Shown: piece by piece, positions 20,135-32,039 of the stretch
How positions within the stretch are numbered: position 1 is the first letter of the stretch
How the letters are laid out: each line of letters starts with the position of its first letter
Source: Tubulanus polymorphus
Taxonomy: Eukaryota; Nemertea; Palaeonemertea; Tubulaniformes; Tubulanidae
Length of the DNA: 64,000 nt
Reading direction: 5' to 3'
NCBI RefSeq assembly: GCF_964204645.1
Contig: NC_134030.1
Location: 9,918,278 to 9,982,277 of the forward strand
Translations under genes and position numbers: made by a program
The notes under the pieces: model-generated
Database searches by the model: none
Told to the model about the DNA's origin: nothing
The model's input: the letters and a program-made list of their open reading frames with translations, nothing else

Positions 20135-21950
20135 CCTGACTTTGAATTCATATTATGCTGAAGTGGTTCGAAGCTTAGTTAAGTGATTATTCGACTTGAA
20201 ATAGATTCATGTTAGGTGGAGTCTGACCTATTTCACTGGGTACTTTAGCTGCTGGAGTCTGCTATATCACTGGTATATACTGCCTGCCTGTCTCAATGTA
20301 TTATAGATATTTCTTGTTAAGTCCATAGAGGCTTCTGTTCTCTTCTGCTAAATACTTGCGCTGCTATATCAGTTGCTGATACCGGTAGTACGTGATTTAT
20401 TCACATTTCGTAACAAAACAATACAATTTCTCGGAATAAAAGCTGCTTATATAATTCAATAATGTATTTGTAATAGTGATCTGATATCTTGTGAGTAATT
20501 GATTCACTAAAGAAACTTCAGTGCTGGTGCTTGTGGTGTAATTTGCTTAATTAATGCAACTATTTTTCCTGTCTCAGATTTAACTTAATGTTATTTATGG
20601 TGCTATAGATAAATAAATTGATAGTTTTAATCTATTATGAAGTTTGTTATTCTGGAATCGATATATTTTTCAGCGTCCTGTTTCACTGAGAAACCTTAGT
20701 GTCAGTGGTATATCGCTAACGCGACCCCTGGTGGTTCACGCGAGCTCTTTAGTATAGGCAGTATACGGAGCTCCGCGAACCGGCCATTCTCAGGCATGAG
20801 TGGCTTAGAATGGGACCACAAAATGCTTAGCTTTTAGTCGAGTTACATGTAACTTGTAACATTATATATGATGGGCAGTCAGCCCCTGATATTGCATATA
20901 ACCTGTTCTTCATAGTGAAACGTAAGTGAATATTTGTAACACCCTGTAACGCTATATGAAACACTAGTAACTAAAAGTGAAAAATCTGTAACGCTATGTA
21001 ACACACTGTAACAAGGGTGTAACAGGCTGTAACGCCCTGTAACACCATGTGAAACCCCTGTAACTAAAAGCGAAATATGTGTAACGCTATGTAACACCCT
21101 GTTACAGGGCGTTACAGCCTGTTACACCCTTGTTACAGGGTGTTACATAGCGTTACACATATTTCACTTTGAGTTACAGGGGTTTCACATGGTGTTACAG
21201 GGCGTTACAGCCTGTTACACCCTTGTTACAGGGTGTTACATAGTGTTACAGATATTTCACTTTTAGTTACTAGGGTTTCACATGGTGTTACAGGGCGTTA
21301 CAGCCTGTTACACCCTTGTTGCAGTGTGTTACATAGCGTTACACATATTTCACTTTGAGTTACAGGGGTTTCACATGCTGTTACGTGGCGTTAAAGGGGT
21401 TTCACAAGGCGTTTCGAAATAGCGTTACAGGGCATTACAGCCTGTTGCACCCTTGTTACAGGGTGTTACATAGCGTTACACATATTTCACTTTGACTTAC
21501 ACAGGGGTTTCAGACTGTTACTGCATTAGGATATTTGCATTCTTTGACAGTTTCGCAAAGTAGATTGTATGAGGTTACAGGGCGAAAATATCCTTTTGGC
21601 TTTCCAAAAATGAAGTACGACCTAATGTTACATGTTACTTGTAACTTGATGGGAAGTTAAGTATTTCTCTGTCCCATTTTAAGCCTTATATATTCTCAGG
21701 ACTGGGTGAACGTCCTGTTATTTACATTTTTTGCCTTGGTATTTTGTTTGTTTGTATGGTTTCACTTAAAAAGTCCAGAGATTCCCCGGGAGTGACTTAT
21801 TCGCATTTATCCTGAATTGAATGTGCCATGGTGCTAAATACAACGAGCTTGCTGCTATTTTGGAATTAGACTAAGTGGAACTCAATTTAATCACTATCAC
21901 TCAAGTTGTCTCTATTTCAATAGTTCCAATTTGTATTTGGGAATAAATTG
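20135..21950. other. Gap without gene between trefoil B flank and the transposon
   Basis: Contains the duplicated flank up to about 20,370, unique AT-rich DNA, the GTTAC satellite, and AT-rich sequence after 21,540. No coding signal. Confidence 0.5.
20930..21500. repeat. GTTAC-word satellite arranged head-to-head
   Basis: Units of about 94 bp are built from repeated TGTTACA/GTTAC words. Units left of about 21,100 read GTAAC and those to the right read GTTAC, so the array is a large imperfect palindrome centred near 21,100. No gene is seen in it. Confidence 0.85.
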
Positions 21951-21984
21951 GGATTCGAGCCCAACACGTTAGTATGGGAATTCC

Positions 21985-22059
21985 CTCTATCACGTGACGG
22001 AATTCTGACCATTGGTTGGCTTGCACGCTGAACGAGGAAACCCCCTACTACTATTCGCG
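21985..22059 (+). promoter_or_regulatory. Candidate original STT3B promoter, cut off by the transposon
   Basis: If the MULE is removed, the left target copy joins the STT3B ATG at 33,717. The DNA just left of it holds an E-box TCACGTGAC (about 21,990) and an inverted CCAAT box CCATTGG (about 22,009-22,015), 45-75 bp upstream of the target site. That is plausible core-promoter layout for a housekeeping gene. The assignment is inference from the empty-site logic. Confidence 0.45.
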
Positions 22060-22068
22060 AGTTTAAAG
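22060..22068 (+). repeat. Target-site duplication, left (AGTTTAAAG)
   Basis: The nine bases are identical to 33,708-33,716, immediately outside the terminal inverted repeats. Nine bp is the classic MULE duplication length. Confidence 0.9.
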
Positions 22069-22112
22069 GCAAAAGGTTGAAAGCCTGTTTTGGTCGATGG
22101 CGAGTGACGTCA
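22069..22112 (+). repeat. Left terminal inverted repeat of the MULE
   Basis: Forty-four bp, matching the reverse complement of 33,664-33,707 with one mismatch. The inner end contains the palindrome GTGACGTCAC, a CREB/ATF-type site. Confidence 0.92.
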
Positions 22113-22771
22113 CTAGTACAAATTCCGAGCGGTTCGAATCCCACAATACGCCAAAATCACTACGGCCGCTCTGAGCGCACATCGCATTTCAACGTTGCCG
22201 TTTAATAATTGTAAAATAACTAATAATAGTTTAAGTTTTATAAGGGTTAGAAGTACATTGTATTTACTGCTAGTGTATGTATATATCATGTACGGTTGCG
22301 AGAAATCCCTGCCCTAGTTAAACAGTAAGTCCACTAAATCTTTAAATTTTAAGTTGTTTAATGAAACTATTATTGTTTTAAATTGTTAAAACTGCAAACT
22401 ATGGTTGTCGAAGATGCACCTTCTTCACATCCTTTGAAATCCTAGATAGCATCGCTGTCGGCAAAGACCTTCAGGTCTGTCTTCAACGGCACATCGCTTT
22501 GGAACAAGCGACTACTGTGTTATCAAATCTGAACTAGGTAAAAAAATGTTCCCCAAAAATAAAGACAAGTAAACGGATTAATTTGAGGTTTGAATGTTTT
22601 TGTTTATTTGTTGGTTCAAATCGAACCCTCGTCATCCTGATCTCCATAAATCTAAGAAAAGTATTCGCACACTTAAAACAATAAAATACGAGCAATAAGC
22701 AATAACATCAGACTGGAGTAAGTAACTTTACTTAATTCACAGATACAATCCTACACAAAACAATAGCTATT

Positions 22772-23012
22772 CAGTGGCGGATCCACCCCTCTATTTTTAC
22801 CGATGTAGCCGCAAATCTATGCGTTACTGAGTAAAAACCGAATGAAATCTTTCTATTAAGTAATGCTCAGAATGCACCTGCTTGCATCTATTTTTCCAAA
22901 AAATTTTTAGGAAGGGTCTTCGCGTTATCGGTGCTTGCTCTGGAATGGCTTACAGCCATCTGTTGTTGCTTTCATTTGCCCCCCCCCCTTCAAAATGCTG
23001 GATCCGCCCCTG
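22772..23012. mobile_element. hAT-like MITE nested in the MULE
   Basis: It starts CAGTGGCGGATCCACCCC and ends TGGATCCGCCCCTG. CAGNGGCGGATCCA ends are common in hAT derivatives. No clear 8-bp duplication was found. Confidence 0.6.
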
Positions 23013-23149
23013 AGTGCAGACAAAATGATCGACAAAGACATACAGAACTCTAAAACAACAGTTAACAATTTAAGCAACGATAGACAAAACAGATAGCTGA
23101 TTACTTTACAAACCTGTTGTCAGAACCTTAATTATTTTTACATGTACAT

Positions 23150-24020
23150 ACAGAGGACTGTTAACAATTCAACCAATGAAATTGCGATAGAGATACAGAA
23201 CATACAGCTTTAACAGTAAACAATGCAACCAATGAAATTGCGATAGAGATACAGAACATACAGCTTTAACAGTAAACCATGCAACCAATGAATTGCGATT
23301 AACTAAGACCTACGAGCAATTATCAAGTTTGATAATTGCTCGTAGCTAAGACATACAGGACAAACAGGACTAACTTAATTGCGATAGACATACAGGACAT
23401 ACAGGATTAACAGTAGACAATTCAACCAACGAATTGCGATTAACTAAGACATACAGGACTAAACCACAGGACATACAGGACTAACAGTAGACAATTCAAC
23501 AACCAATGAATTGCGATTAACTAAGACATACAGGACATACAGGACTAACTTAATTGCGATAGACATACAGGACTAACAGTAAACAATGCAACCAATGAAT
23601 TGCGATCGCGATCACAAAGACATACAGGACAAAACCACAGGACATACAGGACTAACAGTAGACAATTCATTAACCAATGAATTGCGATTATTTAAGAAAT
23701 ACAGGACTAACTTAATTGCGATAGACATACAGGACATACAGGATTAACAGTAGACAATTCAACCAACGAATTGCGATTAACTAAGACATACAGGACTAAA
23801 CCACAGGACATACAGGACTAACAGTAGACAATTCAACAACCAATGAATTGCGATTAACTAAGACATACAGGACATACAGGACTAACTTAATTGCGATAGA
23901 CATACAGGACTAACAGTAAACAATGCAACCAATGAATTGCGATCGCGATCACAAAGACATACAGGACAAACAGGAATAAACCACAGTAAATTGCGATAAA
24001 AAAGACATACAGGACTAACT
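23150..24020. repeat. Subterminal tandem array of the MULE with 337-bp higher-order units
   Basis: Built from words ACATACAGGACTAACAGTA, CAATTCAACCAATG and AATTGCGAT(TAACTAAG). The block starting GACTAACTTAATTGCGATAG at 23,368 repeats at 23,705. AATTGCGAT occurs more than ten times. Subterminal repeats often bind transposases, but binding here is only inference. Confidence 0.85.
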
Positions 24021-24333
24021 GCAGTAAATATATAGGGCCTTAGGAATGCAAAATTCATTCATTTTGTCATTTGTAAACATTCCACAACTTATTTCATTAT
24101 GTCATTTCCAGTTTTCAAAGGGAATTTTCTTAACTTCAGATGCCTCGAGGACATAGAGCACTATAAACACCAGTGCATATACATCGCTTCTTAACCTTAT
24201 ATATAATCGAGTAAATATATAGGTGACTAAGTGACGGTCATTATAGGCTTCTACGTTCACCATGGGAAATGAAAATATTTCTAACGTCAGGGATTCATTC
24301 GAAACCCGATCAATAATATTCTATACAAACTAT

Positions 24334-27300
24334 TTAGGAAATCGGGTCACAATGAAAACAAAACCACCTGATATGTTCAGGAGGAGCCTCATTGATTGGA
24401 GCACATTTCCAATGATACCATCTATGGCAATTATCACATTCAATTGAGAATGTGGACTTTTTCTTAGGATTAGCATTGCAGTTTTTGTGGCAGACAGGGC
24501 AGGTTTCAGCAACTAACCGAGAAGGGGTTTTTTCAACTTTTGATGACAAAAGATTATCTAGTTTCAATTTTGCTAGGTTTTGGAGGCCTGCATTTCCAGG
24601 TTGATCTATAAGAATTTCTAATTCTTTTTCAGAATTGGAATTATTGATTTCTGTAATAGGAGAACTGTTGAGATAATCATCTCTATTATTATAATCGATT
24701 ACAATAGATTTTTTCTTATGATGATTATGTTCAATACGAATGTGCTTTTGAAGGAATGTTTCACTTGCATATGAATTAATAACCCCATCTGCCCAACAAA
24801 TAGCACATGAGATAGGTTTCAAAGATGAATGAGAAGTGGATATGTGCCTATCTAGTTCCCTGCGACATGAACAAAGATATGGAGGATTTATTTTGTCTTT
24901 AATACAAAAGGAACAGACAATACTTTTTTCAAATAAAACAGACTTCGAGTCATTTTTAACAACTGGTATTGACTTAATATCTTTTGGTTTGGTATCTTTT
25001 GATTTTTTTGGTAAGGATGATTTATTCTGACTTAAAATATCTGCTGAAAATTCGATATCATTGCCAGGATCTGGATCAGTGGAGTCTATGGTTTCAATTT
25101 CTGATATTTTAGCTTTTTTACCTAGTTTGATAGCAGCATTTTCAACCATAGCAGAAAAGGATACACCTCTGTTAGCAGGTCTAATTATCTTTCGCCCTCC
25201 GTGTCTTGCATTCTCAGCATCTTTAGGCATTGTAACCTTAGGACAGTAAGGGTCTATCACTTCAAGTTCAGGAAGGTTTATGGCAACCTGATTGTCCTTG
25301 ATTGGACCCTCAGCACGCCTATGAGCCATATTGTGAGGTTGTCGTTTGGCAGGTCGTCCGCTTATTAACTTAATTCCACAGTGGCTTTCATTATGTAAAA
25401 TACTTAGAATGTGCCCTTTCCGAGCAGCATTGATATCATTCGAGCTAGCAATGTGGGAATGATCTTTTAACTTATCAATGAGGGTAGATGAAACAGAAAT
25501 ATTTTGTCGAGTAAAATTGTAAGTTGGCAGAGGCTCCACAATGTGGAATTTATATGCATCAATTAAAGCCTTCGTTGTGGTTATATTGTTTTTTTGGGCA
25601 AAACAGGCAAAAAGATGTTTGCAAAAATATGGTTGTCCAATCATTATAAAAGCTTCACAAGTACATATACCTAGTTTCAAATTGATTAAATGGCAATTAC
25701 CATCTACGTATGAAAGACAATTTTCAGGAACGATTGTAATAACGTAATTGAATAAGATACGACTGGATATTGAATCTAAATTTCCTATGTACCTTCGGCA
25801 TTTTTTTGAAATGTCATATGAATGTTCCTCGGATATTGATACTTTATCGGGGAATCTTTCTTCTAAAACATCAAGCTGATTGAATGTATATTGAGTATCA
25901 CCATTGAAAAAATTATCATTATCTTCTAACCTATTTAAGTTCTTTCGTGAAGAACTCTTCACAACAAACCAATTAGTTTCTTCATCATATTTTAAAATCT
26001 CATTATTCTGTAATAAATCAAAGGCTCTTTTGCAACACTTTTCTATCTTTTCAAGGTGACGTATATTCTTAACTCGTTGGTCAAGTTGCTTAAATTGGAG
26101 ATTGTTCATATTTGTCGCTTTGATCTCATCATTAAAAACATTTTCAAACAGTAATCGTACAAAAGATGATATCAGTTTATTTAGGTGTCCACTTAAGTAG
26201 ACATCATCTATTTGTTTGAATTTGCGCTCAGTAATATTATCAGTTAATAGCAAAGGGTTATTTCTGTTAGATTGGTCTGACTGATAAATTGATTCAGCAT
26301 TGAATGCATCAGACCAAATTTGGGAATTAAACCAATTCTTCTTTAGGTAATCAATAAATAATGTTTTTGTATCTTGCGACATAAGGTCTAAAGAAATATC
26401 ATTCTCAATAAAACTAATAAATGAATTGGCTATATCAGTTCTAGAGGAAGCATCCCATGATCTCATAATGCATTTGAAACCAGTTTCTAGAGGCTTGCAA
26501 AATAAGCGAAGTTCTTGATTTTCATTCATGAAGCGACGAATACACTGCAGGACATGAAAATTACATAGTACTGATTTAAGATTATTGTCAGATGCTCCTT
26601 GCTTTAGACTTGCATCTTTATCATGTTGTACAAAAGGACAAAATCTAGATGTTGATGAACATGGCTTGATTCTGAAAAAACCATTGCCATCATTAAATAT
26701 ATAGAATTCAGATGGATGATTACATTTTTCGTCTTTACATGGTGTATTGGCTAGAACTAACTGGATGGTAGTTGCATGAGTAGCCCCCCCTTCATCACTA
26801 CTAATTGATGCAGCAGCAATACGTCCTTCATTTTTGTTGTCTGCAAAAGTTACAAATGAAGTTTTGAATTTCCACGAATTGAAATCATGTTTCACGTCAA
26901 TACCAATGACAGATTGTCCAAAGTTGGATAAATGTTCCAGAGAACGAGGATCAGAGAGAATAATGTGATAATTACGTTTGAGTGTGGCATCCCCTCGTTG
27001 AAATAAAAGGACAGATTCATAGTTACCCTCTAATAATTTTTCAGTATTTCTCCAATCAGAACTTAGAATAGGTATTTCGTCTTGAGATTTCATATGTAAT
27101 TTTATCGAAGATTTATCAATATATTTCAATCTATTTGAAATTTGATCTAGGGTATGGTCATGACCGGCGCCATCATTTACATTTGATACATGAAGGTTAT
27201 TGTGAGCATTGGTGGCAGAAAGAACCTTCATTGCTGTGGCTTTCATCATGACTCTATTTTCATCCCATCTATCTCTAGTAGATAAATTAGGTCGCTTTTT

Positions 27301-30300
27301 AATTTGTAAAGGAATATTGTCATGATATTGACCATTAAGTGGTTTGCTGAAGATTCTCCACTTGGATAAATCAGTACTAAATAATACAAGTTTTGTTGCC
27401 CAATAACACATAAAATGAGGGTGAATTAATTTTTTTGGCTCAAACTGCTGCCTTAACTTCACAGGACGATCACGTTTATTCTTCAGCTTATAGTTGTAAC
27501 AGTTGGAACAAAGTGTTTCACCATCAGCATTTTTCCTCCATTTGTTAGACATGGTAATGGAGCAATGAATACATTGTTTATCATTTAAAACAACGTCAAT
27601 TTGACATGAGGGACAATTAGTGATGTTACTGGACATATTCAACTTTGAAAGATAATATCCACATGATGATTTACAAACTGAAGACTTTGACGAACATTTT
27701 ATGAGCATTTCTGCAGCCACAAATTGAGAAGTATCCTCAACAATTGGCTCAATAAATTCAAATTTATTATCTAATCTATGGGTTTGCCAATTCTTTTTTA
27801 ATGTTAAGGAAGCTTTCATCGTTGTCTGGTTACCAACAAATGAAGGCCGCACATTCTTATGCAGACGAACTGTTTTTGTAAAATCAAAAGTGAATCTATC
27901 GAAATAATATTTTGTGTCAGCACCAGTCATTACTTCCCCATTTTCAACCCATTCATCACTAAGTGGATTCTGGTTGTTGAGGTATTTCTTGATAGTGTCA
28001 ATGGCTACCTGGTCATTTGTACCTTGGTCTGTACAATGAAAACTTTTATACTTCGTCTTACTGCCAGTTGAATGAAAAGCAACTTCAAGATAATGCTTTC
28101 CTCTCCTGATGCGATGGGAGATAGTAGTTTTAGAACCATTAATATGGGAAGTTAATGGTTCAGCTGAATTTAGAGTTAATGAGGATTGAGGATTCAAAAT
28201 TGAGGATGTAGATTCAGGTGTAGATTCATTATTCGAAATTGGTGTAGATTCAGGTGTAGATTTAATAGTCAAAATTGGTGCAGATTCACTATTCGAAATT
28301 GGTGTAGATTCATTAGTCAAAATTGGTGCAGATTCACTATTCGAAATTGGTGTTGATTCAGGTGTTGATTCATTAGTCAAAATTGGTGCAGATTCACTAT
28401 TCGAAATTGGTGTTGATTCATTAGTCAAAATTGCTGCAGATTCATAATTCGAAATTGGTGTAGATTCAAGTGTTGATTCATTATTCAAAATTGGTGTAGA
28501 TTTAGATTTGGCTGTAGTTAAGACTGATTTGCTTTTTTTAGGGGCAATATAAGAGTCTGACATCTTTAATTCAGAACTAGCTAGTGTATTATTTGACTCA
28601 GTTGATCGTTTATGTCTCTGTCTGCGAGATAATCGTGATATCTTAGAGAAAGTAGTACTATTAGCAGTAGGTTGAGATGACTTTGAGAAGAGTTGAGTAA
28701 TATCAATTAGATGTTTCATAAGCCAATTAATCAATATCAATCTAACAAAATCAGAATAGTTAGAAATGTTCTTAAGATAAGATAATTCATTGGGAGATGA
28801 AAATACACTTGAAATATCCTTTTCATAATAGGTTGCAATGCAAGCACCAATTAATGTAGCAGGGCCACAGACAGATGAACATGATTGGAGTGGGTAATAA
28901 CTAGTACAATTATTACTACATACATGCACTGAATTTTCAGTAACAAAATGAGGATCATGGAGGTGGATATAAACAGGATCAGGGCAATTCAAACCTTTCA
29001 AAACAGATCTTAAATGATTTTTAAATTCCCTTGGACAATCCCATGCTAGTGTATCAGCATAACACAGTTTGTTACTTTTTGGGTAAAAAACTGCTAGTGC
29101 ATAATGATTGGCAACAACATGTCCATAAGAATTTAGAAATACGAAATCGTTTTGGGTGCCAACATGCAGGAAAAAAATTAGTTTATCACAACTTATGAGT
29201 GGATTAGGACCGAATCTTTTATATAAATTTGAAACATATTTCTTAGCATCAAATGTAAGTGGCATCATAAATGCATGAATATTACAGTACTGTTCATTTA
29301 TCATAGATGCAAAAGCATTTAACACAGATCCTTCAAACCATTTTTGATTAGTCATCGTCTGAAGTTCTGATACAGATACGCTATTATTATTACCAACTGG
29401 AAATTGTTGAGAGGGTTTTAAGGAAAAGAGCATATTTGAAAATGCTTGAATCTGTTCCCAATCGACTGAATCAGTGGGGCTTAAAGGCTTACTATTTACC
29501 CAAAGATTCATGGCAAAAAGATCTTGTTGTTTGGTTTTAGCATAATGTAAGAAAAGAAACCTATTAATCTGATCAATAGAATAGCAGCCTGTATCGAGTC
29601 TCACATGGATATTAATGGAAGGGTCACGGACAATCCTTGACTGCATCTGTGCTTTTATGTCCTCCAACTGATTTTTGTGGGGCATAGTGGGGGCATCATC
29701 AGCCAAATGACATGAATTAGACATGTCACAAATTCTGAATGACGTGACCTTTGATGGCATAACAGGAGGAATTTTCAAAAACTGATAGTCATTGAGGCAC
29801 ATTTCTGTTGGATTGTAACTAAAATTTCTTCTACATACATGTTCATCATCAGAATCATTCTCATCACTATCATCAATTATGATTGGTTCGATACCTCCAC
29901 CACCTGTGATACTTAGCTGTTTTTTGTTTTCCATCCAGCTATCTTCCTGCATCTTTAATCTTTCTATCCTTTCTTTCGAACTATCTTCCTGCATCTTTTC
30001 TGCTTCCTCTATCGTTCCTTCCGAGAAATTGTCACAAGCCGCGTCCTTTCCTTCTTCCTCCATTGTCCGCCTGAAATACACATTATCAACTCACTTTTTT
30101 TAGACATATGAATAGATAGAGTATGAAATTACCCATATAGGCCTAACATAAAACATGGGTATCTCTGAGTCATTTGCATTAAGTCATTTAGATTTGTAGG
30201 TACTAAATTAATTGAATTATGTTGTACTTACATTTCAGTATGGTTTAAACTAACATGGTCTAGAAGATCTTTCCAATTGGTGAATTCAACTCCGCAAAAA

Positions 30301-32027
30301 CATGTCGAGTCAGCAGGATCCGTCTGTGGATGAATAACCTAATGTGGAAGAGCACATTAATCTGTTTTTGCTTCAACATCTAAGCAAAAATAACAAAAAT
30401 GAACCCGCATCTCGCAGAAAGGGCATCAAACTTACATGTTCCACTGACTTCCTTTTTCTGTTAAATCTTTTAGTATTGTGACAACTTCTATTGTAGCATC
30501 CCTGAATATGAAAACAAAGCTTTACAGCATAAATCATACCAATACCAATGAATTTCTATAATTTCATTTCGAGAAACATATTACTCACGTTCTTAGTCTG
30601 ATAAAAAGGAGTAAATAATTGAGGCTTTAAACAAATAGCAACACCAGCCACATCAATTTTAGTCATGTACTGGAAAAAAAAGACAGATTTGTGCATGCAC
30701 AGCCTTTAGGTAATTGTGAAATAAAAGTGACCAAACTAATATTAAATCATAAGTTCTTGAGATGATATGTACCTGGTCGAATGTGAAAAAGGCTCTTTGA
30801 TCTTCACAACAGAATTGTTTCCTTGTATGATGCGCAACGTCAAAACTGCTATACTGGATTGAAGGATACAAAAAACTGTTAAAATATATCTAACTTTATA
30901 AAGATAAATCACGTACAAATCACTTAGGAAAACAACTTTACCACTATTGTTGAATCATCCCATGCTCTTGCTTGATCATCCTTCAATTTGTTTTTTGCTA
31001 TCAGCTATCAATATGATTCATTAATTCAATGCAAGGATTTTGAATAAAGTGGTTTCGTATTCAAGTTATAAAAACTAATTGCAAATCATTCATTTTCTAG
31101 GATATCAATGCTAAATGATTACCTTTCGTCGATGGACTGCTCTACTTCTTTGCATCTTTTCAATCTCATATGGAAAGTATTGAGGGCACCTGATTAAGAA
31201 TCATTCATTATTTCCAGTACAATCATAAAATTTATGTAGTTTGCATACCTGGTAATTGGATAAAATAATGCAATTCTACGTACATTTCATCTTCATTTTT
31301 CAATAGCAGTAGTTCCATTATCCTGTTATTTATGAACTGATTTCCCTTACGGCTGGGGTGTAACAAGTCAGTCCTAGATCACAAAATTTAGAAAAAAACA
31401 AGTTAGTTTAAATCGCGAAAAAATGCACATAACCTACTGGGCTTATTAAAATTAAACGATTACTTACGGTGAAAGGAGATCTCTTGAGAAGTGAAAATCA
31501 ACGAACTTTACACCAAGTGTAAAGCATTCGCGGTGCAGCATTTCATTGTAATGAAATATTTTTGTGTCAGCATCGAAACTTTAAAAAAGAAAGAAATTTA
31601 AAAATCATTACATCGATCATAAATATAGTACTTCAAGAAAAATCTATTCTTGATACTTACTCATCACATCGAGGAAAAAGAGCTGGTACAATGATGGTCC
31701 CAGTACATTTATAGAGCAACAATCGAATTAATTCAACGTGTCTTCGCAGAACAATCTCAAGCGGGACATCACGCGTCATATTATTTGTTCCAACATGGAC
31801 GATTAGTTGTTCCACATTCAGCATCTTCACCTTTTTCAATTCTGTAATATACAACTAATCAGTAACCCAATGAAAATGAACAATATAAATCAGTACTGAA
31901 CCGAGAAATTACCTTCCATCAATGTTTCAATGGTTCCTCCGGGGCACACGATCCTTGTCCATTCAAATAAGCCTACACCATCTAGCCCAGCATACTTTAA
32001 AATGCTGTCTGCTACGAGACCAATACG
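24334..32027 (-). CDS. Multidomain MULE transposase: SGNH hydrolase + Ulp1 protease + DDE + SWIM + PHD
   Basis: Exons read on the minus strand: 32027-31913, 31841-31661, 31578-31468, 31373-31284, 31189-31123, 31004-30942, 30853-30773, 30669-30589, 30501-30436, 30338-30232 and 30070-24334. Phases agree throughout and give 2,232 residues from the first resolved exon. An upstream start exon is missing; 33,544-33,479 is one candidate. SGNH hydrolase: ADS with Ser8, GTNN 56-59, DLLH 138-141. C2H2-like finger about 298-318. SUMO-interaction-like IEPIIIDDSDEN about 381-392. Ulp1/C48 protease: H643, D660, Q716 and C722 in VCG. Ser/Thr-rich repeat about 845-945. GATA-type finger about 1154-1178. DDE: D1379 (IGIDVKH), D1471 (QHDKDASLK), CNFH near 1490, E1602 (NITERKF). 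SWIM CTC-CKH 1790-1806. C2H2 fingers 2040-2102. PHD 2178-2228. The donor of exon 31373-31284 (gtacgt) is the weakest junction. Confidence 0.82.
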
Positions 32028-32039
32028 CTACAAAAAAGA

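Larger units (their letters stand above)
15180..20370 (+). repeat. Segmental duplication, copy B (matches about 1,600-11,920)
   Basis: The same landmarks occur in the same order and orientation: ZNF830 last exon and 3' UTR, trefoil exons 1-6, the pogo-like MITE in intron 3, and the flank ending ATATCAGTTG. Copy B spans about 5.2 kb against 10.3 kb in A, because A took on the minisatellite, (AT)n and MITE insertions. Confidence 0.9.

Noticed and set aside
23150-24020. CRISPR-like array
   Set aside because: Repeats are imperfect, overlapping words without unique spacers, in animal DNA; a minisatellite.
31249-31373. Longer form of the fourth SGNH exon using donor GTATGC at 31,248
   Set aside because: It leaves phase 1, which puts the next exon in a frame with a stop; the donor GTACGT at 31,283 restores CPQYFPYEIEKMQ in frame. 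Both could occur, but only the second continues to the transposase.
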